Positions 12,635 to 25,526 of a stretch of 64,000 bases of DNA are shown here, in pieces. The stretch's first letter is position 1, and each line of letters begins with the position of its first letter. The stretch is taken from NCBI GenBank assembly GCA_018873245.2, contig JAEMBT020000005.1, positions 7,240,001-7,304,000 of the forward strand, given 5' to 3'. The notes under the pieces are model-generated. The model was not told the DNA's origin. It saw only the letters and a program-made list of their open reading frames with translations, and ran no database searches. Both the position numbers and the translations under genes were made by a program. This stretch comes from Archegozetes longisetosus. Taxonomy: Eukaryota; Arthropoda; Arachnida; Sarcoptiformes; Trhypochthoniidae.

Positions 12635-14860
12635 ACTGCTTTTTGCAGCTATTATGACATTATATAATTACATGTTTATTTTTAAGGTCAGAAGTTTTAT
12701 TTTTAGAATAATTATTAGCTTTATTTAATAAATTCTGAACATTAATTATTTCGAAAAGTTACGACTATTTTAAGTCAACCACAATATTTAAACGAATGCA
12801 AGTCTGTTAAGTTTTCAATGATTGTTCACTTCGTTAAATTTTTCCTATGAATAAATTCTTCTACAATCTCACATTAAGTTTTCTTTCAAGATAACGCTAT
12901 TCATTCAAACTATTCAGATGTAGGGTTGTAGGCGTTTAAAATATTGTTTAAAACGATTTTTTATAACAGTTCGAAACACTTTTCTTAGATAATTTGAAAT
13001 TTTCTTTTAAAACAGTGTTTTAAATTGTTAACGAATATTCAGAAATAGAATTTCATTGAAAAGTCGTGACCTCTATTGTGTCAATTAATCCCAAATTATG
13101 TATAGTGCTACTCACAAACAAATCTTTCATTTGAATTAAATATACTTAGATTTTATGAATAAAAATTAATACGACTAAAGAGAGCAGTCGACTCAATTCA
13201 ATCACCAAAGCATAAATCAGTCTAAGATGTTTATCGAAAATTCTCATTCTTTACAACTCTATTCAAATGATTTGGCTTAGAACCAGTAAAATAGATTTAA
13301 CCGATGTGTCACTGCTTGTGTTGTGGTGAATTTGGTTCAGCATTAATACTTTATAAATAAGGATAGGTGAAAATTGTGTTTTATATATAAACTGTATTTT
13401 AAGTGCCTATTGCAGATAAAAAACAAGCCAATAAGAAGGTTGTCTCAAAGTGATAGCAGCATGTTCCCGATATCGTAGAAACATATCAGACATCTTTCTA
13501 CTTGCTCTCGCAGTACAAGTTGAATAAAATCTTAAACCATGTGACAAAAGATCGTTTCAAAAATTTGACTTCATATGTAGAGCTTTTATCTTAATAGGAT
13601 AAGTAGAGTTTAGCAAATAGAGATATGATACTTTAAAGCTTAGTCTTTTTAAGATCGTTTATCCAATATTTTTTCAATTTATGAGACATTCTTAAGCCTT
13701 AATACATTTTACAATATGTCTAAAACTAACCTGTAAGCAAAAAAATATGAGTGTATCTTGCAAAAATACAAGCAAGTTTCAGACTAACACCCTAATCAGT
13801 GAAGCATCACATGCATTTCTGTTTTTTCTAAAAATAAGTCATAAATATTATTGCAAATCATGCTCACTAATAATACTTTCAGGGTTGAATTTAGAGCTAA
13901 TTTGAAAATACTATTATATTAAAATGGAAATTAGTGATGCTAAAAAGATAAAAAAGAATCCTAAATTTAAATGATGCGAGCAAGATTCGAAATACGCAAG
14001 ATCTAGTTTAGTATTAAAACCAACCAATCTATTAAATTGTGTAACTAGTAAATGAACCAATTTGAATAATGCACGTCAAAATTTAGAATTCAGTCATATA
14101 TTTCAAACATAGAAGTCGAAATATACTTCTTGCTCGACTTTTGAAACCAAAAAGGTTTATAAAAATTAAAAGATAAGGTTAGACCGAAGATTAATATATA
14201 ACATTTGGCCATCTAGCACTTTATGAGAACAAACTTCTTTGTAAGAAAGCTTTCTCGAAACTGAATCAGAGTTTGAGCTTTTTAGAGATTAAATGCTAAC
14301 CACTCAAAAATTATTTTTAAAAAACATTTATCTAATCCTATAAAATGAAATTAATCTTGCGCATGAAAAACCTCTGTCTATATCTGATGAAAAACTTTTG
14401 AATATCTATAAGTTTCTTGAATATGCTACTAAAGCAATAAATTAAAAATTTGATGGCACGTTGTATAGTCTAGACAATAACTCTTGTACTAAATTTAAAA
14501 AAATTATTTCACGAATTATTCAATAAAAAAAATAATAAAATGAGAAATAAGTTGAATTGTACTAAAAAGCAGAAGACTATATGAAAATTAATTATTAAAT
14601 TGTTTAATATATTAGTTTGCAATTAATGAATGAAAATTTTTCTATTCAATGTGGTATATTAATAAATAAATAAAAGATTTTCTATTTATTGATTAATAGA
14701 TTAAGCATGACATATATCTTTAAATGACATAAATAAAATCTTATGGTAGTGATAAATATTTTTAACTATGATATCATAAAATAATAAAAGATTAGTATTA
14801 ACAGTGTTCGGTTGGCTTTGCCTTGAATCAAATGCCGAATAGAGTATAAACTGAGAATCT
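12635..14860. other. Intergenic, nothing recognised
   Basis: Strongly AT-rich with no ORF worth naming and no transposon ends. Confidence 0.4.
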
Positions 14861-15450
14861 AAGACAATTCGTCCAATGGATAGTTCGTCTAATGGCAATT
14901 CGACTAATGGACAGTTCGTTCAAAGGATAATTTGTTCAAAAGACGATACATCTAATAGGACGATACGTCCAAAGACCAATTGGTCCGATGGGCTCTATAT
15001 AAAATGATTATTTAAGAATTAAATTTTTTTAGACATAAGAAAAACTTTTAAAGTCATTTTTTAGAAAATTAAAATATTACTGAATAATTAAAAAAAGTAA
15101 TAAAATTTTACTGGATAAAAAGAATTATAAGTCAATGTATTAATTTTTGAAAACATAAAATACTAGATTACAAGTGAACGTTATGAGCATAGGTACGTAG
15201 AAGATCAATAACAGTAGTGTAGGTATTTTCAGATTGTTTTCAGGTATTAATTACTATGGGCCTGGGTATCCACCTGCGCAGACAAATTTTCAGTCAAAAT
15301 AACTTATTGGACAATTTTTCCGTTGGACTTATTGTCTAATAGACGAATTATCTATTGAACGAAATGTCTGTTGGACAAATTGCTCTATTAGACGAATTGT
15401 CTTTAGACTAATTGTCATCGGACGAATTTTTTTGGACGAACTGTCCGATA
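14861..15450. mobile_element. Foldback-type element with arms of 16-bp tandem repeats
   Basis: Left arm 14861-14992 holds about eight degenerate copies of a 16-bp unit close to GACAATTCGTCTAATG. Right arm 15303-15450 holds about nine copies of the same unit in reverse complement. The 310 bp between are AT-rich and non-coding. Inverted terminal arms made of direct tandem repeats are the definition of Foldback-like elements. No flanking target duplication was resolved and no transposase is present. Confidence 0.75.
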
Positions 15451-16331
15451 ACGTAAACTGTAATTATAAGCCCTTTCACTCTTTAAAGTAAATAAAGCAG
15501 TGTTTTTCGAACTTCATGCTTAATTTAAACTAACTGATCTATTGAGAGATCAAATTTTAGCTATTCGTCTGGAAGCGAAAAATTAATTTCAAGTTCATAT
15601 ATATGGCATGCGAAAAAAAGTTGACAAAAACGATACATATTTTAACCTTAATTTTATCTTATAGCGTTTACCTAATTGTTGATAATGATATAATACAAAA
15701 GATTTATCACTTACAATGAGTATTTGAACTTAAAAATTTTACTTCAAAAAATTTAGAACTTATAGTGCTACTTTTAGATTCGATCAATAACAAATAATAT
15801 AGTTGAAAACCAGACTTGAAAATTTTTTTAATAGTAATATTTTTAGCTAAATCAACACTTTAATTTATTCAGTCTGACATTTTTAAGATACTTAAAAATT
15901 TATAAAACCTAATAACAGTATATAGAGAATTTCTAAAAACTGCGACATTTGTTGCAAAGTTAGCTCTAATTGTGACATAAAATCTAAAATTTTCATTTAA
16001 ATGGTTGTAGTTATGCCTAGTTTTATATAGAATTCCATGTTAGATGAATTAAGGAACTATTAAAAAGTGGTGTTGTTGATTCTTAAAAATTTAATATGAG
16101 ATCTTTTAATGATAAAATGTTTGCATTTTCAAATGATCTACTGTGGTTGAAACGGTGAAGAATTATTTTTAATGTATTTTTAATGTAATTTTAAATACAA
16201 GAACAAACGCTATTATTTGACAATAATTAAGTTTACCTATATGTATTCATTAAATTTTTATGGATAAAAACTTTTTGTCAAGTTTTCGTAGTATATCATA
16301 TATCAATCGATCCGTTTGATCGAAGGGAACC
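15451..16331. other. Intergenic, nothing recognised
   Basis: AT-rich, no ORF or repeat ends seen. Confidence 0.45.
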
Positions 16332-16682
16332 TAAATATGATAATCCACCCACAGGAATAAAACGTGAAAATTTGACATGACGTTGGTCGTGGGAATAAGC
16401 GTATTAGAGGCATATTAAAGCCTAATAACTTTTTAAAGAATTAGCTGTAGCGTAAAAGCTTCAGGAGTGTCGCTTGGAGCTACCGCCCCTTCACGAAAAT
16501 AACTTAGGAGAGAATACTTTCAGGTCGCCAAGCAGCATTCTTACTTAGGCTAATCGTTACACAGATACTTAACCATTTTACGAAGAAATTTCACTCTACT
16601 GTGTCACGTCTAAGCTTATTCCTTCGAGGAGTTCGAAAAATTCGAAAACAGCTTATTCTCGTGGGCGGATCACCATGTTTAG
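16332..16682. mobile_element. MITE with about 30-bp imperfect terminal inverted repeats
   Basis: Left end TAAATATGATAATCCACCCA, right end read inward TAAACATGGTGATCCGCCCA, followed on both sides by an A/G-rich AATAA block. The ends match at most positions. The interior (GCTTGGAGCTACCGCCCCTT etc.) is less AT-rich than the flanks and has no ORF. A TA duplication is possible but is absorbed in the ends, so superfamily is open. Confidence 0.6.
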
Positions 16683-18568
16683 ATTGTATTCAACCACACG
16701 AATCGATTGGTATATATACGAACTTGAAATTGAGTTTGTCATTTTCGTAAATACAGCCAGATTTTTTGTAGAAGACTATTCAAATAATGTAATAACATGC
16801 GCTTACATTCCACTACATATACTATTATTGAAGATATAATTCAAAGCTGACAGTTATATCCAGAGATATTTTATTATCAGATAAGTTCATTTCGCTAACA
16901 CTTAAAGGCTATTTTCATAAATCGAAAATAATCAATCACTGAATAAGTGAAGGCCTTATATTATTGTCGAATTCCATCAGTTAATTGCTTTTCGTTTGAA
17001 TGCGATTCATAAACTTTGAGAATCTCATTTTACATTTCTCAAGTTTGAATCTTACATAACTTCACGAACACTATATATATCAAATCCAATCAATTTCGTT
17101 AAACTATTCAAGTCATTGAAGGTCATTACAATTATTTAATTAAAATCTTTTTAATAAATTTGATTCTCGTTATACACCAGTAAAGTAGTCCCAATGGCAT
17201 TAATGATTCGTATGTTCACAGTTGTAAACTTAATAACCCGTGATAGCAATAAGAAAAACACCGTTACTATGTCAAATTCTCTGTGACATGAATCAATATT
17301 TTTTTCAAAATTTGACTTGTGATTTGCTTTAATTACAATATTGAATACCTTATAGGTTTCTTAATATCCTGATATATTATGGTCTGATGTAAAGAATGTC
17401 ATTACACGCATCGCTTCTGGTTGCTATGAACCATTGGTAAGTCTTTCGATTCAACCCGAGTAGCGGTCTGTTGTTTAAATTCATGAGAGGTGATGCTTTG
17501 CTTTATGGTTTAGAAAAATCAGTGAATTTAGGGTTATTAGGAAACTAATCGTTTAATTACCTGTAACTTACACTATTTTCATAACTATGAGCACAATGAA
17601 GGGGAGCTCTTGTTGTCATAGGAATAAATGAGTTAAAGTTTATTAAAATAACTGAACGGTCATATGTCGCAACATACCAGTGAGACATCCTCAAAAAATT
17701 ATACTAAAATTTAATTAAAAATTAATGAAAAAAGTTAGGGTTCTATTCCATTAAAACTAAGTTATCAAAAGAAATCTCTTACAGTTTGAATTCTCAAAAT
17801 CTGAAATATTACTGCTGGTATCAAAAAGCATAAATTGCAGAATAAAAATAAGATTGATGGTGCATTCAAACACCTCTTACGAAGTTGATCATAATCTTAA
17901 GCTTAATCTATAGACTTTCTATAGACATTCAAAATCCTGGATAGAATTCTATTAAATTCAAATTAAAGCTTTTTTCAATGAATCAGTCTTTTAAAATAGG
18001 TTGCTGATACAGTTACTTCACGATGAATAAATTCAATGATCTTAATGAAATTCAAGTATTGTGTTAGAGTTAACCTTCAATTAAACTAATTATATTACTA
18101 TGTAGTTTTCAATCCTTAGGGATCTTTAGATGTTATTTAAGGTAATTGACTTTTTATCTGATATGTCAGCTGCTGATGTTTTCATTGCGTGTTCATTGAC
18201 AATCAATTCTTTCATTTGTACTTTAACGTCAATTTCTATTTCGATTTATTTAAACTTGATTTGAAATTACAAAACAATTATTGTTATACTTATATTGTAA
18301 ATTTGGTTATAATATATAACAATGATTCTTTATAATTTTAAGAGACAATGGATTGTAAATAAACATTTAAATTTTATATTTTTCTTCATATTTTGACCAT
18401 ATAGAATCTTAATTAAAATCTCATTAACAGCTAATGTGGAGCTTACACAACTTGTATAAATATTTATGGAAGAATACATTTCATAAAGTTTAACGTTAAT
18501 ATCAATACATTAATACTAAAAATATAGTGAAGTAAGTCTTTATGGTTCAAGCAAATATCAAATATTGA
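16683..18568. other. Intergenic, nothing recognised
   Basis: AT-rich, no gene or repeat that I can support; contains the 3' flank of the EB-module gene. Confidence 0.4.
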
Positions 18569-18574
18569 TTTATT
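18569..18574 (-). terminator. Poly(A) signal AATAAA of the EB-module gene
   Basis: AATAAA on the minus strand (TTTATT on plus) lies about 30 bp after the stop codon at 18603. Confidence 0.5.
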
Positions 18575-18602
18575 CTATTGATAACTTGATAATAAAGCCT
18601 AT

Positions 18603-19391
18603 TTATATGAGATGTAATTCCAGTATTAAAAGTGCAATGTTAAAAACAGCTAAATTTAACGAAACCTTAAAATTATATCTCATTTCATGGCTCGAACTTT
18701 TGCCTCTGTAGGGATGAGCCCTTCCTGAGAACCAACTTCTTGAGCCACTTGATCGCCCACCGCCTCCAGCCCTTCCTCCTCCACCTCGACCACCACTAGC
18801 TCTTCCACCACTTCCTCGATGGCTATAATACAGTTTCTGAACACATTGAAGAAGATGAGGATTCCATTCTTGTTGTTCATCACATTGGGTGGCATTTATA
18901 TGTAAACATTTATTAAGTGAAGAATTGAAATAAAAGTGTTGATCGCAAACACAGGTCAAATTCGAAGAACAATGCAAACCTTCTCCACAATGACTATTGT
19001 TCTGACAAAATTGTCCGAAAGATAACTTTCTTTCACACTTATCTATTCCGTTGGTGTTGTTGTACCAAAACTCTGGATTGCATTGACATTTCCATTGCTT
19101 TAGATTTTGATCTTTTGCAAAACATGCAGAATTTTCAACCAAACATTGAGCCGAAGAAATACAATCTTCATCGATCTTTTTGGGCATAAGACATACACTA
19201 TTCTTGAGCCGTATGGTATAATTTGATTTGCAGATGCATTCATTCAGATTCTGGTCACACGTGGAACCCTCAGAATCTTCGCAACCAGTATTATATAAAC
19301 TGAAATCACACTTTATATGAACTAAATTACTGGAAACCATTTTAAATATATGAACAGTAATAGATAACATCAATATTAACAGTGCACACAT
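18603..19391 (-). CDS. Secreted or GPI-anchored EB-module (EGF-like) cysteine-rich protein
   Basis: A single-exon frame of 262 residues. Residues 1-20 (MCALLILMLSITVHIF...) are a signal peptide. Residues about 28-180 carry three or four Cys-rich modules of the EB/EGF-like kind: CEDSEGSTCDQNLNECICKS, then CISSAQCLVENSACF, then CQNNSHCGEGLHCSSNLTC with VCDQHF. Each has the spaced C-x5-C...C-x-C pattern and several N-glycosylation sites. Residues about 195-230 form a Gly/Arg/Ser-rich segment (GGRASGGRGGGGRAGGGG). The last 18 residues (LNLAVFNIALLILELHLI) are hydrophobic and reach the stop, as in a GPI-attachment signal or a C-terminal anchor. EB proteins are common in arthropods and nematodes and mostly of unknown role. 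The shadow ORF at 18680-18895 is rejected. Confidence 0.75.
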   Translation of the reverse strand: MCALLILMLSITVHIFKMVSSNLVHIKCDFSLYNTGCEDSEGSTCDQNLNECICKSNYTIRLKNSVCLMPKKIDEDCISSAQCLVENSACFAKDQNLKQWKCQCNPEFWYNNTNGIDKCERKLSFGQFCQNNSHCGEGLHCSSNLTCVCDQHFYFNSSLNKCLHINATQCDEQQEWNPHLLQCVQKLYYSHRGSGGRASGGRGGGGRAGGGGRSSGSRSWFSGRAHPYRGKSSSHEMRYNFKVSLNLAVFNIALLILELHLI

Positions 19392-21687
19392 AATGCATTT
19401 GAAGATTCAAACTTTCAATCATTTCATAAATACTGTTGGAGTTTACAGAATCTACCGGAATCCAGTGAGATAATCGAAGATTGAGTGAAATAATCCAAAT
19501 CCAGTCAAATAATCAAAGTCATCCAAATTGAAAGTGAGCTGAAGTTGCGCTCTTCTGAAGTTTTGCGAAACTTTCCTAAAGGTTAAACTATGCACTGGAG
19601 ATTTGATCACTCTATGAAATTGAATTTTTTGTGCAATTGTTTTCGCATTGAAAAATTTTACTGTTCTTTCACAGGAGACATATAGTGTCAGATATCATAA
19701 AATGATCTGATGATAATTGTTGCACTTTTGCATAGATATGCGCTGATAATAAGCTCAATTATTTTTTTATGTTGTACATCTACTTTTTATTGATTAGTTC
19801 ATGAAATAAGTGATGCGATTCACACACGAATTCATATTTTTGGCTAATTAGTCATACATTTACATTAATAATGTTACTGTATATACAATAATAATTAATA
19901 TAATAGACATTGTTATTGATTAGGCTTTGCTGGGTACATGTAATGCATTTATAGGTTTTTCAGTTCTCAATTTGATGTTCTTATGATTTATTACTTTTAA
20001 TATCGACTAAAATGTGATCAGTTATTAAGCATATCGCCTACTTACTTCAACCTTGTCATTATATGCATAAAAACCATTTAAAGCACTAAAGGCTCCTATG
20101 ACTTCTGACCTTTTCTTTTTTGATGTTGGACATGAATTAATGAGTGCATTTTGCAGATTATGTTTGTTATAATTGTTTTGATATTCATTTGGCATTCAAA
20201 GCAAGCTGTTACGCGCTGGTTTTAACGCTTTCATAGTGAACTACACTAAAATTTGATTGAATAAACTGTTATTAAAATAATTTAGTAAAATATTTTGAGA
20301 CAATAGTCAATTTAAGCATGGCATAGACATGAAGAACCATAAAGTTTTATGACATTTTCAGCAATACGTTAATGGTGCTAAACATGATGTAAAAATGACG
20401 AAAAAATCATAAATAAGTTCGGTTAGAAATAAAATAAAACTCTATTAATGATTTACCAGCATTTGAATATAATTTTCTGGATCAGACTAAACGCTCAAAG
20501 AAAAAAACTCAAATCAACATAAAACTCTCATTATATTCTGGATATTACATGCTCTTTACATATATACCCGAATTTCTACTCACGTTTACATTTTTGCCAA
20601 TAAATAAATTCAAATTACCGATGTACATTCTCACATTCTTCGTAACGCCCGATGATTGCAATATCTTCTTTTCATAATTCTTTAATCTTGCCTCTTTTCA
20701 TGCTTTTTGCATAGCTCTTTTAACTGAAGTAACGGTATTATATATATTTATTATGAAAGAGACTTTATTGAAGCACTTTTTTGGGTCATGATCAGTTTCT
20801 CTCAATTCTTTTCTAAGTGAAAAAAATTTTGTATGTAAAATATTCATTTAGCTACGCATCTGAGTATTTTCTCGAAATATTTCACTCTGTTTCAGTCAAT
20901 ACAATGCCTTCACTTAGCTGAATAAATTGAAAATAAGCTGTTAAGACAGCTGTATTCAAGCGAATCTTAAACAGTTAGTTTAATGAATTAATAAATCCTT
21001 ATTTAGCATTGTAAATAGAGTTAGAGTAATTTTCTGCGACTTCAAAAAGATCTTGCATCAATCATAGACTGAATACTATCGAAAGCAGGACAGTCTTTTT
21101 GGTGCCAGTCCAATTCATCTTTATCTTCTATCAAATGGTTCCCCATAAACTTTTTATTATGAGTTCTGTATAATTCTAGTAAGTTCTACCATAAACTACA
21201 TATGTGTAAGAAATGTATGGTTTTTCCTTCAGTATCAGTATAATTGCTACTCGAACTTTTAACAAGTTTATAAGAATCTCATATTTGGTCGAAAATAGAT
21301 CCCACATTTTGGTGATTTTTCTTGATATTATTATCGAATGTGAATAGAAAAATCACTAGACTTTCATTTTGGCTGAATCTTTACAATTAATCTTTGCAGA
21401 AGTATGCGGAGAAACACTTGTATTTTTGACATCCTTGAACGAATCCTAATTGATATTACTATAATTAAAACAATAGTACGCATACTCGTTAACATTTTCT
21501 TAGGCATAGAATTCATTAATATTGATCGGAAAGCTCGTTTTGGATTCAGGTATTTTCAAATTCAACTATCGTTCAACGTTCTGATATTTTATCTTATCTC
21601 CTATATTATAAATTTGAAATAGGACCATAATGAAATTTTTGTCACAGAAATGAACATTTCCTGATTCTTTTGCAGCATACCATTTAA
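19392..21687. other. Intergenic, nothing recognised
   Basis: AT-rich. The ORF at 21404-21622 has no family resemblance. The 5' flank of the EB gene carries no clear TATA box at the expected place. Confidence 0.4.
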
Positions 21688-22029
21688 TATTCAGAATTTT
21701 TATCTTTATTTGGCAATTCTAACTCAACAGACGAAGAGTTAATTCACAAAAATGAAGAGACTTTTAGGAAAAGCTTAACTGAAGTCTGGAAAACATACGA
21801 AATTATAACTGACTTAGCGTTCAAGCATTTTATCAGTGGCCTGAATTCGGAGTTTAAATCACTTTTTCTTTTCATGAATATGAAAGAACTAGTAGAGAAG
21901 GCTGCAAATTGCAGTCCGTCAGATGCAATTCTATATTACAAAATCAAATGTTTGTTTTCTAAAAGGATTATAGGTTTTATATTTTTATTCACTGGAGTAG
22001 CCGGTGGATGCATTTGTCCACTGCAATAA
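21688..22029 (+). pseudogene. Unplaced coding-like fragment, faintly Gag-like
   Basis: An open frame of 113 codons without a start codon. It includes KSLTEVWKTYEI, then AFKHFISGLNSEFKSLF and MKELVEKAANCSPSD. The 'F-x-x-GL' helix followed by an A-rich helix is the usual pattern in the capsid part of Ty3-like Gag proteins, but I have no other part of such an element here. It may be an old retroelement fossil or a stranded host exon. If a retroelement, it is a small isolated remnant of uncertain age. Confidence 0.22.
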
Positions 22030-22917
22030 GCTAACTCGAGTCCTCAGGTTTTACTGATTCCAATGATACCATTCTTAATGGTGTATGATTTGTGGATTTT
22101 GAGTTATAAAGTGATGGACAGACACAAATAGATAGATTTATTGAATAGATAGAATTACATATTTTCATATTTCACTTTATTTCAAAAAGATAACTAAAAC
22201 GTTCAAAGCAGAAACTCAAAAATAAAATTAGAGGATAGTAGGGTTTCTCGAGTCTTGATCGAGAGATAACTCTAGACTCGCTCGAGTGTTGAAAAGCATT
22301 TCATTGATCTAGTTCCAATAATTAGTCCTTAATTTTCAAAATTTTTATGCCTTGATGTTGATCTACGAAAAATATTGTATAGCTAGATTAGGAAAAAATA
22401 ATTGATGAATAGTTCCGAATTTAAAGGTCCATAAATGCCTAAAAACGTGTTTTGTCAAAAATCGATTCACGAGACACTCAATTTTTAATCAAGATAGTTT
22501 TGTTAAATAAGCAAGAGTTTCACAGCCCCCGAATATAGTTTCATTTGGCATTTTTTATTTTGATTGATAAGTTGAAAATAATATGATTCCTCTTATGATC
22601 TCTCTTAACGACAATAAAATTTTTTAAAAGTTTAAAAATAAAAAATTTTATTACTAGAAAACCATTGAAAATTTTCCAGAAGTTTATCGCTATGAGTTTT
22701 TAACGATTTAAATATCTATCAAAAAACTATTTTATAAGTAATGTCTATTTTAGTGATTTTTATAATAGAAATAAATTTTCAAAAATTCTTTTAAATATGG
22801 AGTCCCAAAAGACCAAAGTCAAAAGTTGAAGAATAAGTTTTACATATTTATGATCTTCATTTTCTCTCAAACATAATATTGGGTCTATTGGGACGCAATA
22901 GTTTAAAATACGAAAAT
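22030..22917. other. Intergenic, nothing firm
   Basis: AT-rich. At about 22247-22288 there is a short cluster of CTCGAG/GAGTC motifs in both orientations, too imperfect to name. Confidence 0.35.
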
Positions 22918-23250
22918 TTATCAAAAAGTATTTGGAATCTTTTTTATGTAGATTAAAATTGAAATCATTTCAATTTTTTCTCAGAATCTTATGTAAATTA
23001 AGGGTTTCAGTTAAAAAAAACAATGTTTCTCTTGCAATGAATTTTGAAAGTCTAAACTGAGGATTCAAATGACACATTATAGACTTTGACATCAAAATTA
23101 ATATACAAGCTTTTTTCACTTTTGATCAGATTCAATTAAATGATATTCAATAATAGTCTGAGTTTCAAAAAGTAAATTGATTTTATTAATCTGAGAAAAA
23201 TTAGTTTATACATATCTATGAGACTGGGACCAATGTTATATCGGTATCCT
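22918..23250 (+). repeat. Dispersed repeat E, copy 1
   Basis: Aligns along its length with 35757-36105. Shared blocks include CTTGCAATGAATTT, CAAATGACACATTAT and CAATGTTATATCGG. No coding capacity; ends not defined as inverted repeats. Confidence 0.6.
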
Positions 23251-23449
23251 TCTTTAATTATATAACAAAGTTAAAGAAACTGTTAAAAAGATTCTTGCCC
23301 ATATTTAACTATAAATGTACCTAACTTTTGACTCGAAATTCTGATCCATAACCTCGCGTCCAATCTTTCAAATATAGTTTAGATTAAAGATAATTAGTCC
23401 ATTTATAAGTTTCATAAGACAAAATGTTGAAGGTGAAGGTTCATTTGCT

Positions 23450-24035
23450 AAGGGAGCCTCTACCGATTTCAACAAAACCTATATCATTCAATAGGTCTTC
23501 CCGAATAGAGTAACTTTTATGATAGGCACTTTGTCGCAAACTCTACCGTGTGCGTGGTATTGACCTCCAAATCTATTAGACGGGATTTTCAATTACATAA
23601 GACTGAGATTGGTGTTATTAGATTAATCATGAGACAATCACTTAATTACATTATAGCTTCGCCTCAAGCCAATTATTTCGAAAATAATTGGCTTTGTAGT
23701 CTGTATTGCCTTTTTGAAAATATGTCAATATCGCGTTCATGCTGTAGGCGAGTGAAGGACGATCCATCCGGTCTTCATGATTGGACATTTGACGTAGATA
23801 AGATTGACTTGATGAGATTGTAATAATGTTATCAATTGTTTCTTCATGAGAAATCGAATGAGTCAGTGATGATCCAGATCAAAAGTGGTTGAAAATTTGC
23901 CAATTAGAAATTCGGAGGCCAATATCTCACAAACAGTTGAGTTTGCAACAAAATGCCTACTATAAAAATTTATTTTACTCGGGAAGGCCTATTGAATGAT
24001 GTAGATTTTGTAGAAATTGTAGTGGGCCTAAAGTT
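23450..24035. mobile_element. MITE with about 100-bp terminal inverted repeats
   Basis: Left arm 23450-23550 (key block ATCATTCAATAGGTCTTCCC) is inverted at 23935-24035 (ATCATTCAATAGGCCTTCCC read inward). The arms also share TTTTATRRTAGGCAYTTTG and GCAAACTC. Centre contains a perfect 12-bp-arm hairpin at 23668-23694 (AGCCAATTATTT / AAATAATTGGCT). The 91-codon ORF inside is not credible as a gene. Long arms could indicate a MULE-like or hAT-like origin; no target duplication seen. Confidence 0.65.
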
Positions 24036-24089
24036 AATCTTTTTGCGCCTACCATTTTAAAATTGAAATTATTCTATAAAAAAATTTTT

Positions 24090-24410
24090 ATGTTCGTTAG
24101 CCACAGATTATATGATCAGTTTTGCCCAATTCCCAGCACTTGGAGATGGACGCATGGAAACATGTTCACAGGATGGCTAGATCATTCAGTGAGTAACCTC
24201 CCTACCCTAGAAGAATCCTGGCTCTTGTTGAAGTGAGATCCCGGCACTGGGGTATCCGTATAAGGAGGTACCATCCTCTACTAAGTAGGGTGGTAGCTAC
24301 CGCACCCTCGAAGTGGTTTGGCCTACCTGTCTGGGCAGATCCAGCCCGACCACAGAGCTGACCCTCTAGAAATGAATCGGCCCTGCGTCGTTTCCTTTGT
24401 GAGTCTTATT
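24090..24410 (+). mobile_element. GC-richer insert, possible LINE fragment
   Basis: This stretch is abruptly less AT-rich than its flanks. Near its left end one frame reads PSTWRWTHGNMFTGWLDHSV, which resembles the 'TW...SWLDH' part of a non-LTR retrotransposon (LINE) endonuclease. Downstream frames are closed, and a GGTACC/GGTAGCTACC hairpin lies at about 24273-24302. Only this weak motif supports the call; it could be another GC-rich repeat. Confidence 0.3.
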
Positions 24411-24899
24411 ATTAATACAATTATTCCATCATATAAGTATAGCCATTTATCCGTAACTACATTTTAGGAAATGCCGGATTGAGTTGGAATTTCATTGAAA
24501 AAATCGTTTTCTCCCCTTTTATTAATACATCAAAATCTCACGCAATCGAGGTGGTCAGTCTGCTTTTACGACAGGGATCAAAGTTATAATGATATCTAAC
24601 CAGAATGCAATTAATGAAATGAAAATTAGGCTTATCTTATATTTCGAGACAAAAAAGCTATAATCAAATGCTTATATGAATAAGTTCGTTGAAATATGGT
24701 CATCGACTTACAAAGTTTCATTTTGTAATATTTACATTATTCTAACGTACTCTGGCAAAGCTCAAGCTTCCCGAAACCATGAACTTTATGATCCTCAAAA
24801 TATTTGAACTAATTGCATCTCAAACATTAAACTTTATTGCATACCTTATTGTTCAATATAAATTAATCAAAGATTTGTCTCTATGACTCAAAAATGTTC

Positions 24900-25526
24900 G
24901 GTGTCAGTTTCACAGAAGTTAATTTAGCCGAAACAGTTCAAATCAACTTAACAACTGATTCTCTCATTCCTAAACATTAAGGTTTGTTCGCTGTTTCATA
25001 CTTATCAAAACAAAATTTAAAAATTGATAATAATCAAAAAATTTAGATAAAAGCTTGAGCATCAATAAACAATAGAAAACAAGATTAAAATCATCTGATT
25101 AAATATTAGACTTTCCAGATCCATTTCCGTTCATATTTGAGCTAAATTTTGAAAATTTAAAAAAATATAATTTTTAACTTATTGGTAGAGTTATGAAAAA
25201 TATTTAATCATGCGTTTTGAATATTTGGGTGCGATTTTTAGTTTATATTTACTAATTTTGTTTAATAACTCCTATTTACAATACATCGTTTCAAAGACTT
25301 TCAAAATTTATTATATCTATATTGAAATATCTTTTTACGTAGAACATGAACTTCAAATTCGAAACATATTCTTAGAACTCGAGCTCTTCATAATAACTTT
25401 GAAAAATGGAGGAGATTTTCTAAATTCTAAACTAAGAATATGAAAATAGAGAAATTAAATTGTTCGGCTAAAGTCACTAGCTAAAATACCATTCTGCAAA
25501 ACTGACTTCTACGAAACTGACTCCTA
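24900..25526. mobile_element. MITE family D, copy 1
   Basis: Ends are inverted copies: left GGTGTCAGTTTCACAGAAG, right read inward GTAGGAGTCAGTTTCGTAGA, with a second inner repeat TCAGTTT(T/C)GCAGAATGG. The whole unit aligns with 34633-35271, for example GATAAAAGCTTGAGCATCAA and ACTGATTCTCTCAT. No coding capacity; the ORF at 25210-25443 is chance. Confidence 0.65.

Noticed and set aside
14861-14992. Regular short repeats resembling a CRISPR array
   Set aside because: Units are contiguous, degenerate, have no spacers, and recur inverted; this is an animal foldback element.
18680-18895. 71-codon ORF rich in Val and Glu
   Set aside because: Shadow of the Gly/Arg repeat of the EB-module gene in another frame.
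23548-23823. 91-codon ORF
   Set aside because: Lies inside the long-armed MITE and spans its central hairpin.
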